Assembly (NCBI GenBank): GCA_050010035.1
Contig: JBEKLU010000001.1
Coordinates: 62,001-126,000 of the forward strand
Source: Roseiarcus sp050010035
Lineage (GTDB): Bacteria; Pseudomonadota; Alphaproteobacteria; Rhizobiales; Beijerinckiaceae
Direction: 5' to 3'
DNA: 64,000 bases
Positions 8,419-16,608 of the stretch are shown one piece after another (within the stretch, counting starts at the first letter, position 1; each line of letters starts with the position of its first letter). The position numbers and the translations under genes were made by a program. The notes under the pieces were generated by a model. That model ran no database searches, was not told where the DNA came from, and worked only from the letters and a program-made list of their open reading frames with translations.

Positions 8419-9471
8419 TCACGCGACGTTCACCCGCCGGCCGCGATTCCACATGAGGAAGGGCGCGCCGGAGAGCATGACTTCCAGCGCGCCCGCGTTC
8501 TGCCAAAGGCCGTTGACGGAAACGCGGGGCAGCGCGGTCAGATGGCGCGCGTGCTCGGCGAAGAGCATGCCCGGACGCGTCGTCACCGCGCAGGAAAAGC
8601 CGAGGCGACGCGCCAGCTCGAATTCCCGCGGCCCTGCGCTCGTCGCGTCGCCGACGGGATAGGCGAAGGCGCCGACCTCGAGCCCGAGCCTCGCCTCCAG
8701 CGCCGCCTTCGAGCCCGCCATCTCGGCGCGCGCCGTGTCGAGCGGCCATTTCGCCAGCATCCGGTGGGTCATCGAATGAGCGCCGACGCCGACGAGCGGA
8801 TGGCGGCTGAACGCGGCGACCTCGTCCCAGTCCATGAACGCCGCGTCGGCGATCGACGCGCTGTCGACGCCCGCACGGCGCGCCAGCGCGCCGACCGCGT
8901 CGAGCAACTCCGCCTCGGGGCGCCGCCGCAGCGCCCAGTAGATCTTGTCGAAGGCGGCGGCCTTTTCCCCAGGGGTCCGCGTGGGAAGGCAGAGGGCGAG
9001 GCCGGCTTGATCGAGCGAAACTTCGTCGAGCCGGCGCAGCGATTCCTCCAGCTCCAGCCACCACAGCCGCGCGGAGCGCTCGATGAAGCCGGGCGCGAAG
9101 AACACCGTCGACGGCGCGCCGTGCCGCTCGAGCACGGGAAGCGCGAAGTCGCGCGTGTCGCGATAGCCGTCGTCGAAGGTCAGCGCGGCGAAGCGCGCGC
9201 CGCCCTCGACCAGCCTGCGCCGCGCTTCCTCGAGCGTGACGAATTCGAAACCGAGGCGACGCGTCAGGCCGAGCGCGGAATCGAGGAATTCAGGCGTGAT
9301 TTCGAGCAGGCGGTTGGGCGCGAAGCCGGGCGTCGTCGGCTTCCACGGGCGCACGCGGTGAAACGTCAGGATGACGCCCTGCCCGCGCGTCGCCGGCGCC
9401 AACGCCTTGTGCAGGCCGCTGGCGCGGAAGGCCGCGAAGCCGGCGTCGATGATGAACTTCTTTAGCGCCAT
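8419..9471 (-). CDS. Polysaccharide deacetylase (NodB-type; HfsH-like)
   Basis: A 350-residue carbohydrate esterase family 4 protein that would remove N-acetyl groups from an amino-sugar polysaccharide. The NodB motif 1 TFDD is at residues 98-101 and the zinc-binding H-x-x-x-H (HSMTH) at 232-236. VILTFHRVRPW near the N-terminus and AFAYPVGDA after the His pair are typical. ATG 9471 is preferred to GTG 9480. No signal peptide is obvious, which fits a cytoplasmic or inner-membrane role like that proposed for Caulobacter HfsH. Its position beside a GNAT acyltransferase and Wzy-pathway genes supports a role in modifying the exported polymer. Confidence 0.85.
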   Translation of the reverse strand: MALKKFIIDAGFAAFRASGLHKALAPATRGQGVILTFHRVRPWKPTTPGFAPNRLLEITPEFLDSALGLTRRLGFEFVTLEEARRRLVEGGARFAALTFDDGYRDTRDFALPVLERHGAPSTVFFAPGFIERSARLWWLELEESLRRLDEVSLDQAGLALCLPTRTPGEKAAAFDKIYWALRRRPEAELLDAVGALARRAGVDSASIADAAFMDWDEVAAFSRHPLVGVGAHSMTHRMLAKWPLDTARAEMAGSKAALEARLGLEVGAFAYPVGDATSAGPREFELARRLGFSCAVTTRPGMLFAEHARHLTALPRVSVNGLWQNAGALEVMLSGAPFLMWNRGRRVNVA

Positions 9472-9575
9472 GGCCCGCACCCGCGCCCAATCTAGCCGCA
9501 GGACCTTGCCAAGGATTTACCGGCGGGGCCTGAAGCCGCTTGGGCCTTAAAGCAATCGTTGACGCCTTGACAGCT

Positions 9576-10826
9576 ATGCTGGCCGCTCACGTCCCTGGGA
9601 TTTTCGCCGTGCCCGCCGCGACCGCGCTCGCCGACCCGCCTCCGCCAAGACGCGCCGCGCCGCCGCTTCGCGCCGCCGCCGGCCGGCCGAGCGCTTTCGC
9701 CTTCCTCGACGTGTTCGTTTCGATCGAGGCGGCGCGCGAGCCTTGGGCCGAAATCGGCAAAATCGCGCCCGCGAGCCCCTATCAGGGTTTCGAATTCGCG
9801 CGGCTCTGGCTGGAGACGGTCGGGGCGGCGCGGCGCGTTACGCCGATGATCGTCGTCGCGCGCGACGAAGCGGGCAAGGTGAGCGCCCTGCTGCCGCTCG
9901 GAGCGTTTTCCCTCGGGCCGCTGCGGCTCGCCGCCTTTCTCGGCGGCAAGGACGCCAATTTCGCCATGGGCCTGTTCCGACCCGGGCTCGCCTCGCCGCC
10001 CGAGGCGATCGCGGCGCTGCTCGCCGCCGCCGCGCGGGTCGCGGCGCCGCGCGTCGACGCGTTTCTATTCGTCAACCAGCCGCGCGATTGGCAGGGAGCG
10101 CCCAATCCGCTGGCCGGCGCGCCGGGTCAGCCGAGCCCGAGCTTCGCGTACAAGAGCGCCCTGCCGCGCGACTTCGCGGTCTGGCGCGACGCGCACGCCT
10201 CCAAGGAGGCGCAGAAGAAACTGCGCAAGAAGGTCAAGCGCCTCGAGGCGATGGGCCCCCTCGCCCATCGCCGCGCCGTCGACGCCGCCGACGTCGAACG
10301 CATCTTGAGCGCGTTCGACGCGCAAAGGCGCGCGCGTATGCGCGCCATGGGAATCGCCGACCCCTACGAAAGCGCCGAAGCGCAAGCGTTCCTCAAGCGC
10401 CTCGCGCTCAACGGCCTCGCCGAGGGCGCGCCGCGCCTCGAGCTCCACGCGCTCATCGTCGGCGATCGCATCGCAGCGACCTTCGGCGCCTTGAGCGCGG
10501 GCGACCGGCTCAGCGGACTCTTCATCTCCTACGACGCCGATCCCGAGATCGCGCGCTCGAGTCCGGGCGAGCTGATGGTTCAGGCCGTCGTGCGCGAGGC
10601 GATCGCGCGCGGCTTGACGACCTTCGATCTCGGCGTCGGCGAGGCGCGCTACAAGGACGACGCCTGCGAGACTGTGGAAGAGCTGTTCGACAGCGCCGTC
10701 GCCGTCACCGCGCTCGGCCGCGTCGCGGCGTTCGCCTTCATGGCCAAACAGCGCGCCAAGCGCCGCATCAAACGCTCGCCGCGGCTCCTCGCCCTGCTTA
10801 CGCGGCTGCGCGTGGCGCTCGGTTAA
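9576..10826 (+). CDS. GNAT/FemAB-like acyltransferase (CelD/BcsL type; HfsK-like)
   Basis: A 416-residue protein of the GNAT family described as 'cellulose biosynthesis protein CelD'. Visible blocks are SPYQGFEFARLWLE (about residue 70), a lysine-rich helix EAQKKLRKKVKRLE, LELHALIVGDRIAATFGAL and the GLTTFDLGVGEARYKDDAC segment near the end, which is characteristic of these FemAB-related enzymes. The predicted reaction is acyl transfer to a polysaccharide or sugar nucleotide; Caulobacter HfsK, which modifies holdfast, is of this type. The frame opens at TTG 9540, but ATG 9576 is the likelier start. It is divergent from the deacetylase, and its end overlaps the stop of the chain-length protein by 4 bases. 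Confidence 0.82.
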   Translation: MLAAHVPGIFAVPAATALADPPPPRRAAPPLRAAAGRPSAFAFLDVFVSIEAAREPWAEIGKIAPASPYQGFEFARLWLETVGAARRVTPMIVVARDEAGKVSALLPLGAFSLGPLRLAAFLGGKDANFAMGLFRPGLASPPEAIAALLAAAARVAAPRVDAFLFVNQPRDWQGAPNPLAGAPGQPSPSFAYKSALPRDFAVWRDAHASKEAQKKLRKKVKRLEAMGPLAHRRAVDAADVERILSAFDAQRRARMRAMGIADPYESAEAQAFLKRLALNGLAEGAPRLELHALIVGDRIAATFGALSAGDRLSGLFISYDADPEIARSSPGELMVQAVVREAIARGLTTFDLGVGEARYKDDACETVEELFDSAVAVTALGRVAAFAFMAKQRAKRRIKRSPRLLALLTRLRVALG

Positions 10827-12931
10827 GCCGCGCGCTCGATCGAGACGCGTTCGCCCGAAACGAGGCCGAGCGGCGCGATCGAGGTTTGCGCCAGGCTCTC
10901 GCGCAGCCGTCGCAGCGCCCCCTCGAGGCGCTCGGCCGGCGCGACCATGACGAACGCCGCGACGGCGTCAAGCGCGGCCCCGACCTCTGCCGACCGCCAG
11001 TCCGAAGCGTGCACGACGACGAAGTCGTAGCTCGCGGCGAGCGCCGCGAGCGCTTCGTCGAGACCCTCGACCTCGATCTTGCCGGCGCCGGCCGGAATGA
11101 TGTCGAGGCTCGAGGAGAGATCGCGGTGCAGCGCCTCCTCGAAGGTCGCGCGCCCATCAAGAAGCTCGGCGAGGCCGACGAGCCCGCGCTCGCTCTCAGC
11201 CCCGCGATCGAGAACGTCGGCGAGCCAATCCTGCGTGGCGCCGAGATCGACCAGCGCCGCGCGGCCGCGCTCCGACAGCCGCCGCGCCGCCGTCAGCGCG
11301 AGCCCCAGCGCTCGGCTCGTCCCTTCCCCCGCCAACAGAGCGGTCAACGTCGCGCCGCCCCGCGCGACCTCGGCCAGCCGGTCGGCGAGCGCCTCGGCCG
11401 ACGAAAAGGCGCCGGACATGGCGACCGGCGCCGCGGATTCGCTCGCCGCGACAGCGGGCGCCTCCGTCTCTTCGTCCTGCGGCTCTTTCTCGCCCGCCGG
11501 CCGCGCCGCGGCGGCGCCGTCCGACGCGCTGGCCTCGTCGGCGATCAGCGCGCGCGCGGCGACGACGCCGAGGCTGACGAGGAATCCGGCGAGCGTGGCG
11601 AGCAGTATCGTCGCCGCCTTCTTGGGGAAGGTCGGCGTGCGCGGTTCGCTCGCGCTCTCGATGATGCGCGCGTCCGCCGGCGCGGCGTTGTCGGCCACGC
11701 GCGCCACAGCCTCGCGATACTTCTCCAGGTAGGATTCGAGCTGTTCGCGCGACGTCTTGGCGTCGAGTTCGAGCGCGCGCAATTGCACGTCCGCGGCGTT
11801 GCCCGTCGCCACGGTCTTGGATTGCCGGGCCAGAGCGGCGCCCAGACTTTCGACTTCCGCCCCCGCCAGCTTGGCGTCGTTCTCCAGGGCGAGCACGGCC
11901 TTGTTCGCCGCCAGGCGAATTTCTCCGTCGAGCCCGGCGAGTTCGCCGTTCAACTCCTTCATGCGGGGATGCTGGGGCAGCAGGGTGCGCGATTCGAGCG
12001 CGATTTGCGCCTTCAGCGCGACGCGCTGCTCGACGTAGCGACGCAGGGACTCGTCCTTGGCGGCGTCGGGAATTTCGTCGAGCCGCCCTTCGCGCAGCAT
12101 CGCGCGCAGCGAGAGCGCCTTGGCGGTCGCGTCGGCTTGCCCGGCGCGCGCCGCCGCGAGTTGCGCGTTGATGTCGGCGAGCTGCTGGGCGGGCACGGTC
12201 ATGCCGTTGGCGCCGGCGAGCAGGCCCGCGTCGGCGCGGAAGGCCTCGACTTTCGCCTCGGCGTCGGCGACCTTGGCGCGCAATTCCTCGATTTTTTGGG
12301 ACAGCCAGGCGCTCGCCGCTTTCGCCTCGTTCTTCTTGGCGTCTTCCTGCTCGGCGAGATAGAGCGCGGCCACGGCGTTGGCGCCGCGCGCCGCCAGAGC
12401 GGGGTCCGCGCTGACGAATTCGATCTGCAACACGCGCGACTTGGCGACGGGAAACACGGTCAGGCGGGAGAGAAACGCGTCGACGACGCGATCCAGCGTC
12501 GCGCGCGCATCGCCGCGGCCGCCGCTGAGGAACGCCAACGCGAGCGCGAAGGGATTGCTGGTTTTCGCCGGGTTGAATTCGGCGCGCTCGGAAAGGCCGA
12601 GCTCGTCGACCGCCCGGCGAGCCAGTTCGGTGGTGGCGACCGTTTCGGCTTGGCTCTGCACGCCCTCGGGGTCGAAATTCGCGCTCGGGTCGGCGCTCGC
12701 CTTGTCGGGCCGGGTGAAATAGCCTTCCTGGTTGACCAGCAACACCTTGGCGACGCCGGTGTAGCGCGGGCTGATCACCGTCACGACGACGAGCGCGAGG
12801 ACGCACGAGGCCAGAGTGGGGACGGCGATCCACCATTTGCGCCGCAGCAGCGCGCGCGCCAAGCGCATCAGGTCGATAGCTTCGCCGCGGTCCGCTCGCG
12901 CGCCGCCGTCCTCGAATCCATCGCCGCTCAT
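10823..12931 (-). CDS. Polysaccharide co-polymerase (Wzz/GumC/HfsA-like) with degenerate kinase-like C-terminus
   Basis: A 702-residue inner-membrane protein that sets chain length and couples Wzy polymerisation to export. An N-terminal Wzz domain follows a transmembrane helix (WWIAVPTLASCVLALVVVTV, about 30-50). Next come a long periplasmic coiled-coil region (about 160-420), a PxxP-like stretch RTPTFPKKA before a second helix (about 440-460), and a cytoplasmic domain. That last domain looks like a BY-kinase fold, but the P-loop region reads LLAGEGTSRALGLAL and lacks the GK[ST] lysine, so it is probably not an active kinase. ATG 12931 has GGAGCGG upstream. It is divergent from the export lipoprotein gene. 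Confidence 0.88.
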   Translation of the reverse strand: MSGDGFEDGGARADRGEAIDLMRLARALLRRKWWIAVPTLASCVLALVVVTVISPRYTGVAKVLLVNQEGYFTRPDKASADPSANFDPEGVQSQAETVATTELARRAVDELGLSERAEFNPAKTSNPFALALAFLSGGRGDARATLDRVVDAFLSRLTVFPVAKSRVLQIEFVSADPALAARGANAVAALYLAEQEDAKKNEAKAASAWLSQKIEELRAKVADAEAKVEAFRADAGLLAGANGMTVPAQQLADINAQLAAARAGQADATAKALSLRAMLREGRLDEIPDAAKDESLRRYVEQRVALKAQIALESRTLLPQHPRMKELNGELAGLDGEIRLAANKAVLALENDAKLAGAEVESLGAALARQSKTVATGNAADVQLRALELDAKTSREQLESYLEKYREAVARVADNAAPADARIIESASEPRTPTFPKKAATILLATLAGFLVSLGVVAARALIADEASASDGAAAARPAGEKEPQDEETEAPAVAASESAAPVAMSGAFSSAEALADRLAEVARGGATLTALLAGEGTSRALGLALTAARRLSERGRAALVDLGATQDWLADVLDRGAESERGLVGLAELLDGRATFEEALHRDLSSSLDIIPAGAGKIEVEGLDEALAALAASYDFVVVHASDWRSAEVGAALDAVAAFVMVAPAERLEGALRRLRESLAQTSIAPLGLVSGERVSIERAA

Positions 12932-13094
12932 CCGCCGCTCCAATTCGCCGACGCAACTGAATTGACTTTGTTTATGCGCGATTAAGGTTGCCGGCGGGTT
13001 AAACGGCGGGCCGCGCCCGAAGGCCCGTTGTCTCTTCGTTAACCATGCCCCGGTAAATCGATGGATGGCAGCACTCTTTAGCGCGGTCTGAGCC
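12932..13094. promoter_or_regulatory. Divergent promoter region of the co-polymerase and export-lipoprotein genes
   Basis: 163 bases separate the two divergent genes. The stretch is AT-richer than its surroundings and has three TTAA-containing sites: near 12980, near 12998, and TTAACCAT at 13039-13046. TTAACC(AT) is the known half-site of the alphaproteobacterial cell-cycle regulator CtrA, but a full TTAA-N7-TTAA pair was not found, so a CtrA role is a guess. Confidence 0.35.
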
Positions 13095-13655
13095 ATGAAT
13101 CGTATCCTCGGCGTCGCCCTGGCTGTCGCGCTGACCTTCCTTGGCGGCTGTTCGACGCCGCGTTACAGTGCGGCGGTCCTGCGCACGCCGATCGACGCAC
13201 CCTATCGGTTGGCGAGCGGCGATCGGCTGCGCGTGATCGTCTTCGGCCAGGAGAATCTGTCCAATTCGTACTCGGTCGACGGCGCCGGCAATGTTTCCCT
13301 GCCGCTGATCGGCCTCGTGCCCGCGCAAGGGTCGACGACGGCGGAGCTCGGCCGCGCGATCGAAGCGCGCCTGCGCCAGGGCTACGTGCGCGACCCCAGC
13401 GTTTCCGTCGAGGTCGAGGCCTATCGCCCGTTCTTCATTCTGGGCGAAGTGACCCTCGCCGGCCAATATCCCTTCGTCAACGGGATGACGGTGCAGAACG
13501 CCATCGCGGTCGCCGGCGGGTTCACGCCGCGCGGGGCGCAGGACAGCGTCGATCTCACCCGCATGGTCGACGGCAAGCCGGTGACCGCCTCCGTTCCGAT
13601 GACCTTCGCCGTTCGGCCCGGCGACACGATCCAGGTTCGGGAACGCTTCTTTTAG
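13095..13655 (+). CDS. Polysaccharide export outer-membrane lipoprotein (Wza/OPX family; HfsD-like)
   Basis: A 186-residue lipoprotein with a lipobox ending LGGC (Cys19), then the Poly_export (PES) domain opening APYRLASGDRLRVIVFGQ and a SLBB-type domain containing FILGEVTLAGQYPFVNGMTVQNAIAVAG. It would form the periplasmic/outer-membrane channel for the polymer, partnered by the divergent Wzz-like protein. The size is that of the short OPX forms (about 180-200 residues), without a long C-terminal helix extension. It opens a same-strand run with the glycosyltransferase, initiating transferase and polymerase, and is probably the first gene of that operon. Confidence 0.9.
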   Translation: MNRILGVALAVALTFLGGCSTPRYSAAVLRTPIDAPYRLASGDRLRVIVFGQENLSNSYSVDGAGNVSLPLIGLVPAQGSTTAELGRAIEARLRQGYVRDPSVSVEVEAYRPFFILGEVTLAGQYPFVNGMTVQNAIAVAGGFTPRGAQDSVDLTRMVDGKPVTASVPMTFAVRPGDTIQVRERFF

Positions 13656-13701
13656 GATATCGCGATAGTCAAGAAGCCGTAATCCCGCACGGGCAGGAAT
13701 T

Positions 13702-14904
13702 ATGGCCGCATCGAGCGTAGCGCAGACCGACAAGCTCAGGATCGTCCACGTCTTTCGGGCGCCGCTCGGCGGCCTCTTTCGTCACGTGGTCGACCTTGCC
13801 GCCGAACAGAGCGCGCGTGGGCACGAAGTCGGCATGTTCTTCGACGGCGGCGCCCGTTGCCCGAGGGTCGAAGCCGCGCTGGCGCGCATTCCCGGCGGCC
13901 TCAAGCTCGGCGTCGGCACGGCCTCGATCGGCCGCAATCCCGCAATCTCCGACGCCTTCGCGATGGCGCGTTTCGTCGCCTGGCTGCGCAAGCTGAGGCC
14001 CGACGTCGTCCACGGGCATGGCTCCAAGGGCGGCGCCTACGCCCGGCTGAGCGGATTGGCGCGATCCGGCGGGGCCATTTGCGCCTATACGCCCCACGGC
14101 GGCAGCTTCAACTACCGTCCCGGCACGGCGCTGCACCGCGCCTACATGTTCGCCGAGAAGCTGATGGCGCCGATGACCGACGTCTTCCTGTTCGAAAGCG
14201 CCTATATCGCGGGCCGCTTCGACGCGTTCGTCGGCGCCGCGAACGGCGTGCGCCGCATCGTCGCCAACGGCATCGGCGCGGCCGAGTTCGAGCCCGTCGC
14301 GCCGAACGAAGACGCCGCCGAATTGCTTTACGTCGGCGAATTGCGCGCCGCCAAGGGCATCGACACGCTGCTCGACGCCCTGGCGCTGATCGGCCGCTCG
14401 CGCGGCGTCGTTCCGCGCGCGGTGCTCGTCGGCTCGGGACCCGACGAGGCCGTGCTGACCCAGCGGGCCAAGCGCCTCGGCGTCGCCCAGTTCGTCTCTT
14501 TCCCCGGCCCCATGCCCATTCGCGAAGCCTTCAAGCTCGGCCGCACTCTCGTCGTGCCCTCGCGCGCCGAATCGATGCCCTACGTCGTGCTCGAAGCGGC
14601 AGGCGCGCGCGTGCCGATGCTCGCGACCGACGTCGGAGGAATTCCCGAAATCTACGGGCCCTTCCACGACCGCCTCGGACCGCCCGACGACCCCGACGAT
14701 CTGCGCGCGCGCATCGAGGCCGCGCTCGATGCGCCCGCGGAGCGGCGACGCAAGGAGGCCGCCGATCTCGCGGCCTACGTGGCCGAGAATTTCTCGATTC
14801 AGACCATGGTGAATTCGGTGATGGCCGGTTACGGCGAAGCGCTGGCGCGGCGCCGTCGGACCCCTATCGGCGCGCGGGCCGCCACGATCCAAACGCATAA
14901 TTGA
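13702..14904 (+). CDS. Glycosyltransferase, GT4 family
   Basis: A 400-residue GT-B enzyme that adds a sugar to the lipid-linked repeat unit at the cytoplasmic face. The N-terminal Rossmann domain starts LRIVHVFRAPLGGLFRHV, a glycine-rich acceptor loop. The C-terminal domain has LLYVGELRAAKGIDTLLDAL and the donor-binding E-x7-E region PSRAESMPYVVLEAAG, followed by ATDVGGIPEI. ATG 13702 is 46 bases after the lipoprotein gene, and its end is 8 bases before the next gene's ATG, so the genes are almost certainly cotranscribed. The donor and acceptor cannot be read from sequence. It is the only sugar-adding glycosyltransferase in the locus. Confidence 0.9.
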   Translation: MAASSVAQTDKLRIVHVFRAPLGGLFRHVVDLAAEQSARGHEVGMFFDGGARCPRVEAALARIPGGLKLGVGTASIGRNPAISDAFAMARFVAWLRKLRPDVVHGHGSKGGAYARLSGLARSGGAICAYTPHGGSFNYRPGTALHRAYMFAEKLMAPMTDVFLFESAYIAGRFDAFVGAANGVRRIVANGIGAAEFEPVAPNEDAAELLYVGELRAAKGIDTLLDALALIGRSRGVVPRAVLVGSGPDEAVLTQRAKRLGVAQFVSFPGPMPIREAFKLGRTLVVPSRAESMPYVVLEAAGARVPMLATDVGGIPEIYGPFHDRLGPPDDPDDLRARIEAALDAPAERRRKEAADLAAYVAENFSIQTMVNSVMAGYGEALARRRRTPIGARAATIQTHN

Positions 14905-14912
14905 GGCCGACG

Positions 14913-16442
14913 ATGGCTGCGTTTTCGGCAAGAGACCTGCAAAAGGCCGTTGCTCCGGTTCGCGCTGCGGAACGACCGGCTTCGCGCGCCAACGCCGCGC
15001 TTCTGCGCCAGCTCGCCGCCGAACCGACCAGCGCGGGCTATTCGCGCGTCGTCCTCGCCGGCGTGGTGCGGACGATCGAATGCGCGTTGATCGTCTTGGC
15101 GGGTCTGACGGTCTATTTCGCCTATGTCGTTCGCAACGTCGGCCAGCAGCCGGGTTACTTCCCGGTCATCGTCGCCGTCGCGGCGCTGTCGATCGTCATG
15201 TTTCAGTCGCTGCAAAGCTACAGCGTGCCGGCGTTTCGCCGCCCGGTGCGGCAGATGTTTCGCGTCGCCGCCGGATGGACGCTGGTGTTCCTGACCGTCT
15301 TCGCCGCGATGTTCTTTCTCAAGCTCGACGGCCTCGTGTCGCGCGTCTGGATGGCCGGATGGTTCGCGCTCGGGCTCTTCGCGCTCGCGCTCGAGCGTGC
15401 GCTCCTCTCGCGCTTCGCGGCCAGGCTCGTTCGTTCCGGGCGGTTGCAGCAGCGCGCCGTCATCGTCGGCGGCGGACCGATCGGCGGAGAATTGCTGCGC
15501 GAGCTCTCCAAGAGCGACGAGCCCGAGGTGCGCCTGCTCGGCGTCTTCGACGACCGCGGCGACGATCGCTCGCCCGAAACGGTCGAGGGTTACCCCAAGC
15601 TCGGCAACGTCGACGATCTCGTCGAGTTCGCGCGCTCGACGCGCGTCGACCTGGTGATCTTCGCGCTGCCGATCACCGCCGAAGAGCGCATTCTGCAGAT
15701 GCTGCGCAAGCTCTGGGTGCTGCCGATCGACATCCGCCTCGCGGCGCACGCCAACCGCCTGCGCTTCCGTCCGCATTCCTATTCCTACATCGGCCAGGTG
15801 CCGGTGCTCGACATCTTCGACAAGCCGATCGCCGACTGGGACGTCGTCATCAAGCTGGCGTTCGACAAGATCGTGGGAACGCTGGCCTTGATCGCGCTGT
15901 CGCCGCTGCTGGCGCTGACCGCACTCGCCATCAAGCTCGATTCGCCCGGGCCGATCCTATTCAAGCAGAAGCGCTACGGCTTCAACAACGAGCTGGTCGA
16001 GGTGTACAAGTTCCGCTCGATGTACGTCGACAAGCTTGATCCGACCGCCGCCAAGCTGGTGACGCGCGACGATCCGCGCGTCACGCGCGTCGGACGCTTC
16101 ATCCGCAAGACGTCGATCGACGAGTTGCCGCAGCTCATCAACGTCGTCTTCAAAGGCGATCTGTCGCTGGTCGGCCCGCGCCCGCACGCCGTCCACGCCA
16201 AGGCGGCCGACCGCCAGTACGACGAAGTCGTCGACGGCTACTTCGCCCGCCATCGCGTCAAGCCGGGCATCACCGGCTGGGCGCAGGTCAACGGCTGGCG
16301 CGGCGAGACCGACACGCAGGAAAAGATCCAGCAGCGCGTCGAGCACGACCTCTATTACATCGAGAACTGGTCGATCTTGCTCGACCTCTACATTCTCGCT
16401 ATCACGCCGGCCTCGCTGTTCAAGTCCCGCAACGCGTTCTGA
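14913..16442 (+). CDS. Undecaprenyl-phosphate sugar phosphotransferase (WcaJ/ExoY/HfsE type)
   Basis: A 509-residue polyprenyl-phosphate hexose-1-phosphate transferase that starts the repeat unit on undecaprenyl phosphate. Four N-terminal membrane helices (about residues 45-170) precede a nucleotide-binding-like domain (RAVIVGGGPIGGELLRELS, from about 180). The catalytic C-terminal domain opens with a membrane stretch (FDKIVGTLALIALSPLLAL) and contains GPILFKQKRYGF, VYKFRSM, RDDPRVTRVGRFIRKTSIDELPQ in pieces, LVGPRPH and VKPGITGWAQVNGWRGET. ATG 14913 is preferred to TTG 14901. Length and domain order match the WcaJ-type enzymes of Wzy-dependent exopolysaccharide loci. Confidence 0.93.
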   Translation: MAAFSARDLQKAVAPVRAAERPASRANAALLRQLAAEPTSAGYSRVVLAGVVRTIECALIVLAGLTVYFAYVVRNVGQQPGYFPVIVAVAALSIVMFQSLQSYSVPAFRRPVRQMFRVAAGWTLVFLTVFAAMFFLKLDGLVSRVWMAGWFALGLFALALERALLSRFAARLVRSGRLQQRAVIVGGGPIGGELLRELSKSDEPEVRLLGVFDDRGDDRSPETVEGYPKLGNVDDLVEFARSTRVDLVIFALPITAEERILQMLRKLWVLPIDIRLAAHANRLRFRPHSYSYIGQVPVLDIFDKPIADWDVVIKLAFDKIVGTLALIALSPLLALTALAIKLDSPGPILFKQKRYGFNNELVEVYKFRSMYVDKLDPTAAKLVTRDDPRVTRVGRFIRKTSIDELPQLINVVFKGDLSLVGPRPHAVHAKAADRQYDEVVDGYFARHRVKPGITGWAQVNGWRGETDTQEKIQQRVEHDLYYIENWSILLDLYILAITPASLFKSRNAF

Positions 16443-16522
16443 CGCCCGAGCGGTGCCTCGCGGGCAATGGACGTTTCGCCGCCGGTCGGGACCCGGCGCC
16501 TATGAGCCCGCGGTCACGTCTT

Positions 16523-16541
16523 GTTAACCCTAACGGACGTA
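16523..16541 (+). promoter_or_regulatory. GTTAACCCTAA-type motif upstream of the polymerase gene
   Basis: GTTAACCCTAACGGACGTA lies 68 bases before the polymerase gene. A near-identical stretch (GTTAACCCTAATGGGATGTA) is at 31306-31325 upstream of the M23 peptidase gene, and both are followed by a GTCGGAGCGT string (16550 and 31357). A shared promoter or operator is suggested, but no function is known. Confidence 0.3.
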
Positions 16542-16608
16542 GTTCTGGCGTCGGAGCGTTCGAGGGAGGGCCGAAGTTGCGAGCGGCTCAGCGAGGAGCT
16601 CAGCGAAA

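Noticed and set aside
9743..12985. A 1080-codon open frame on the plus strand across the GNAT and co-polymerase genes
   Set aside because: It is an out-of-frame shadow of the GNAT gene and antisense to the co-polymerase; the product is Arg/Ala/Gly-rich with no family motif, as expected from GC-rich third positions.
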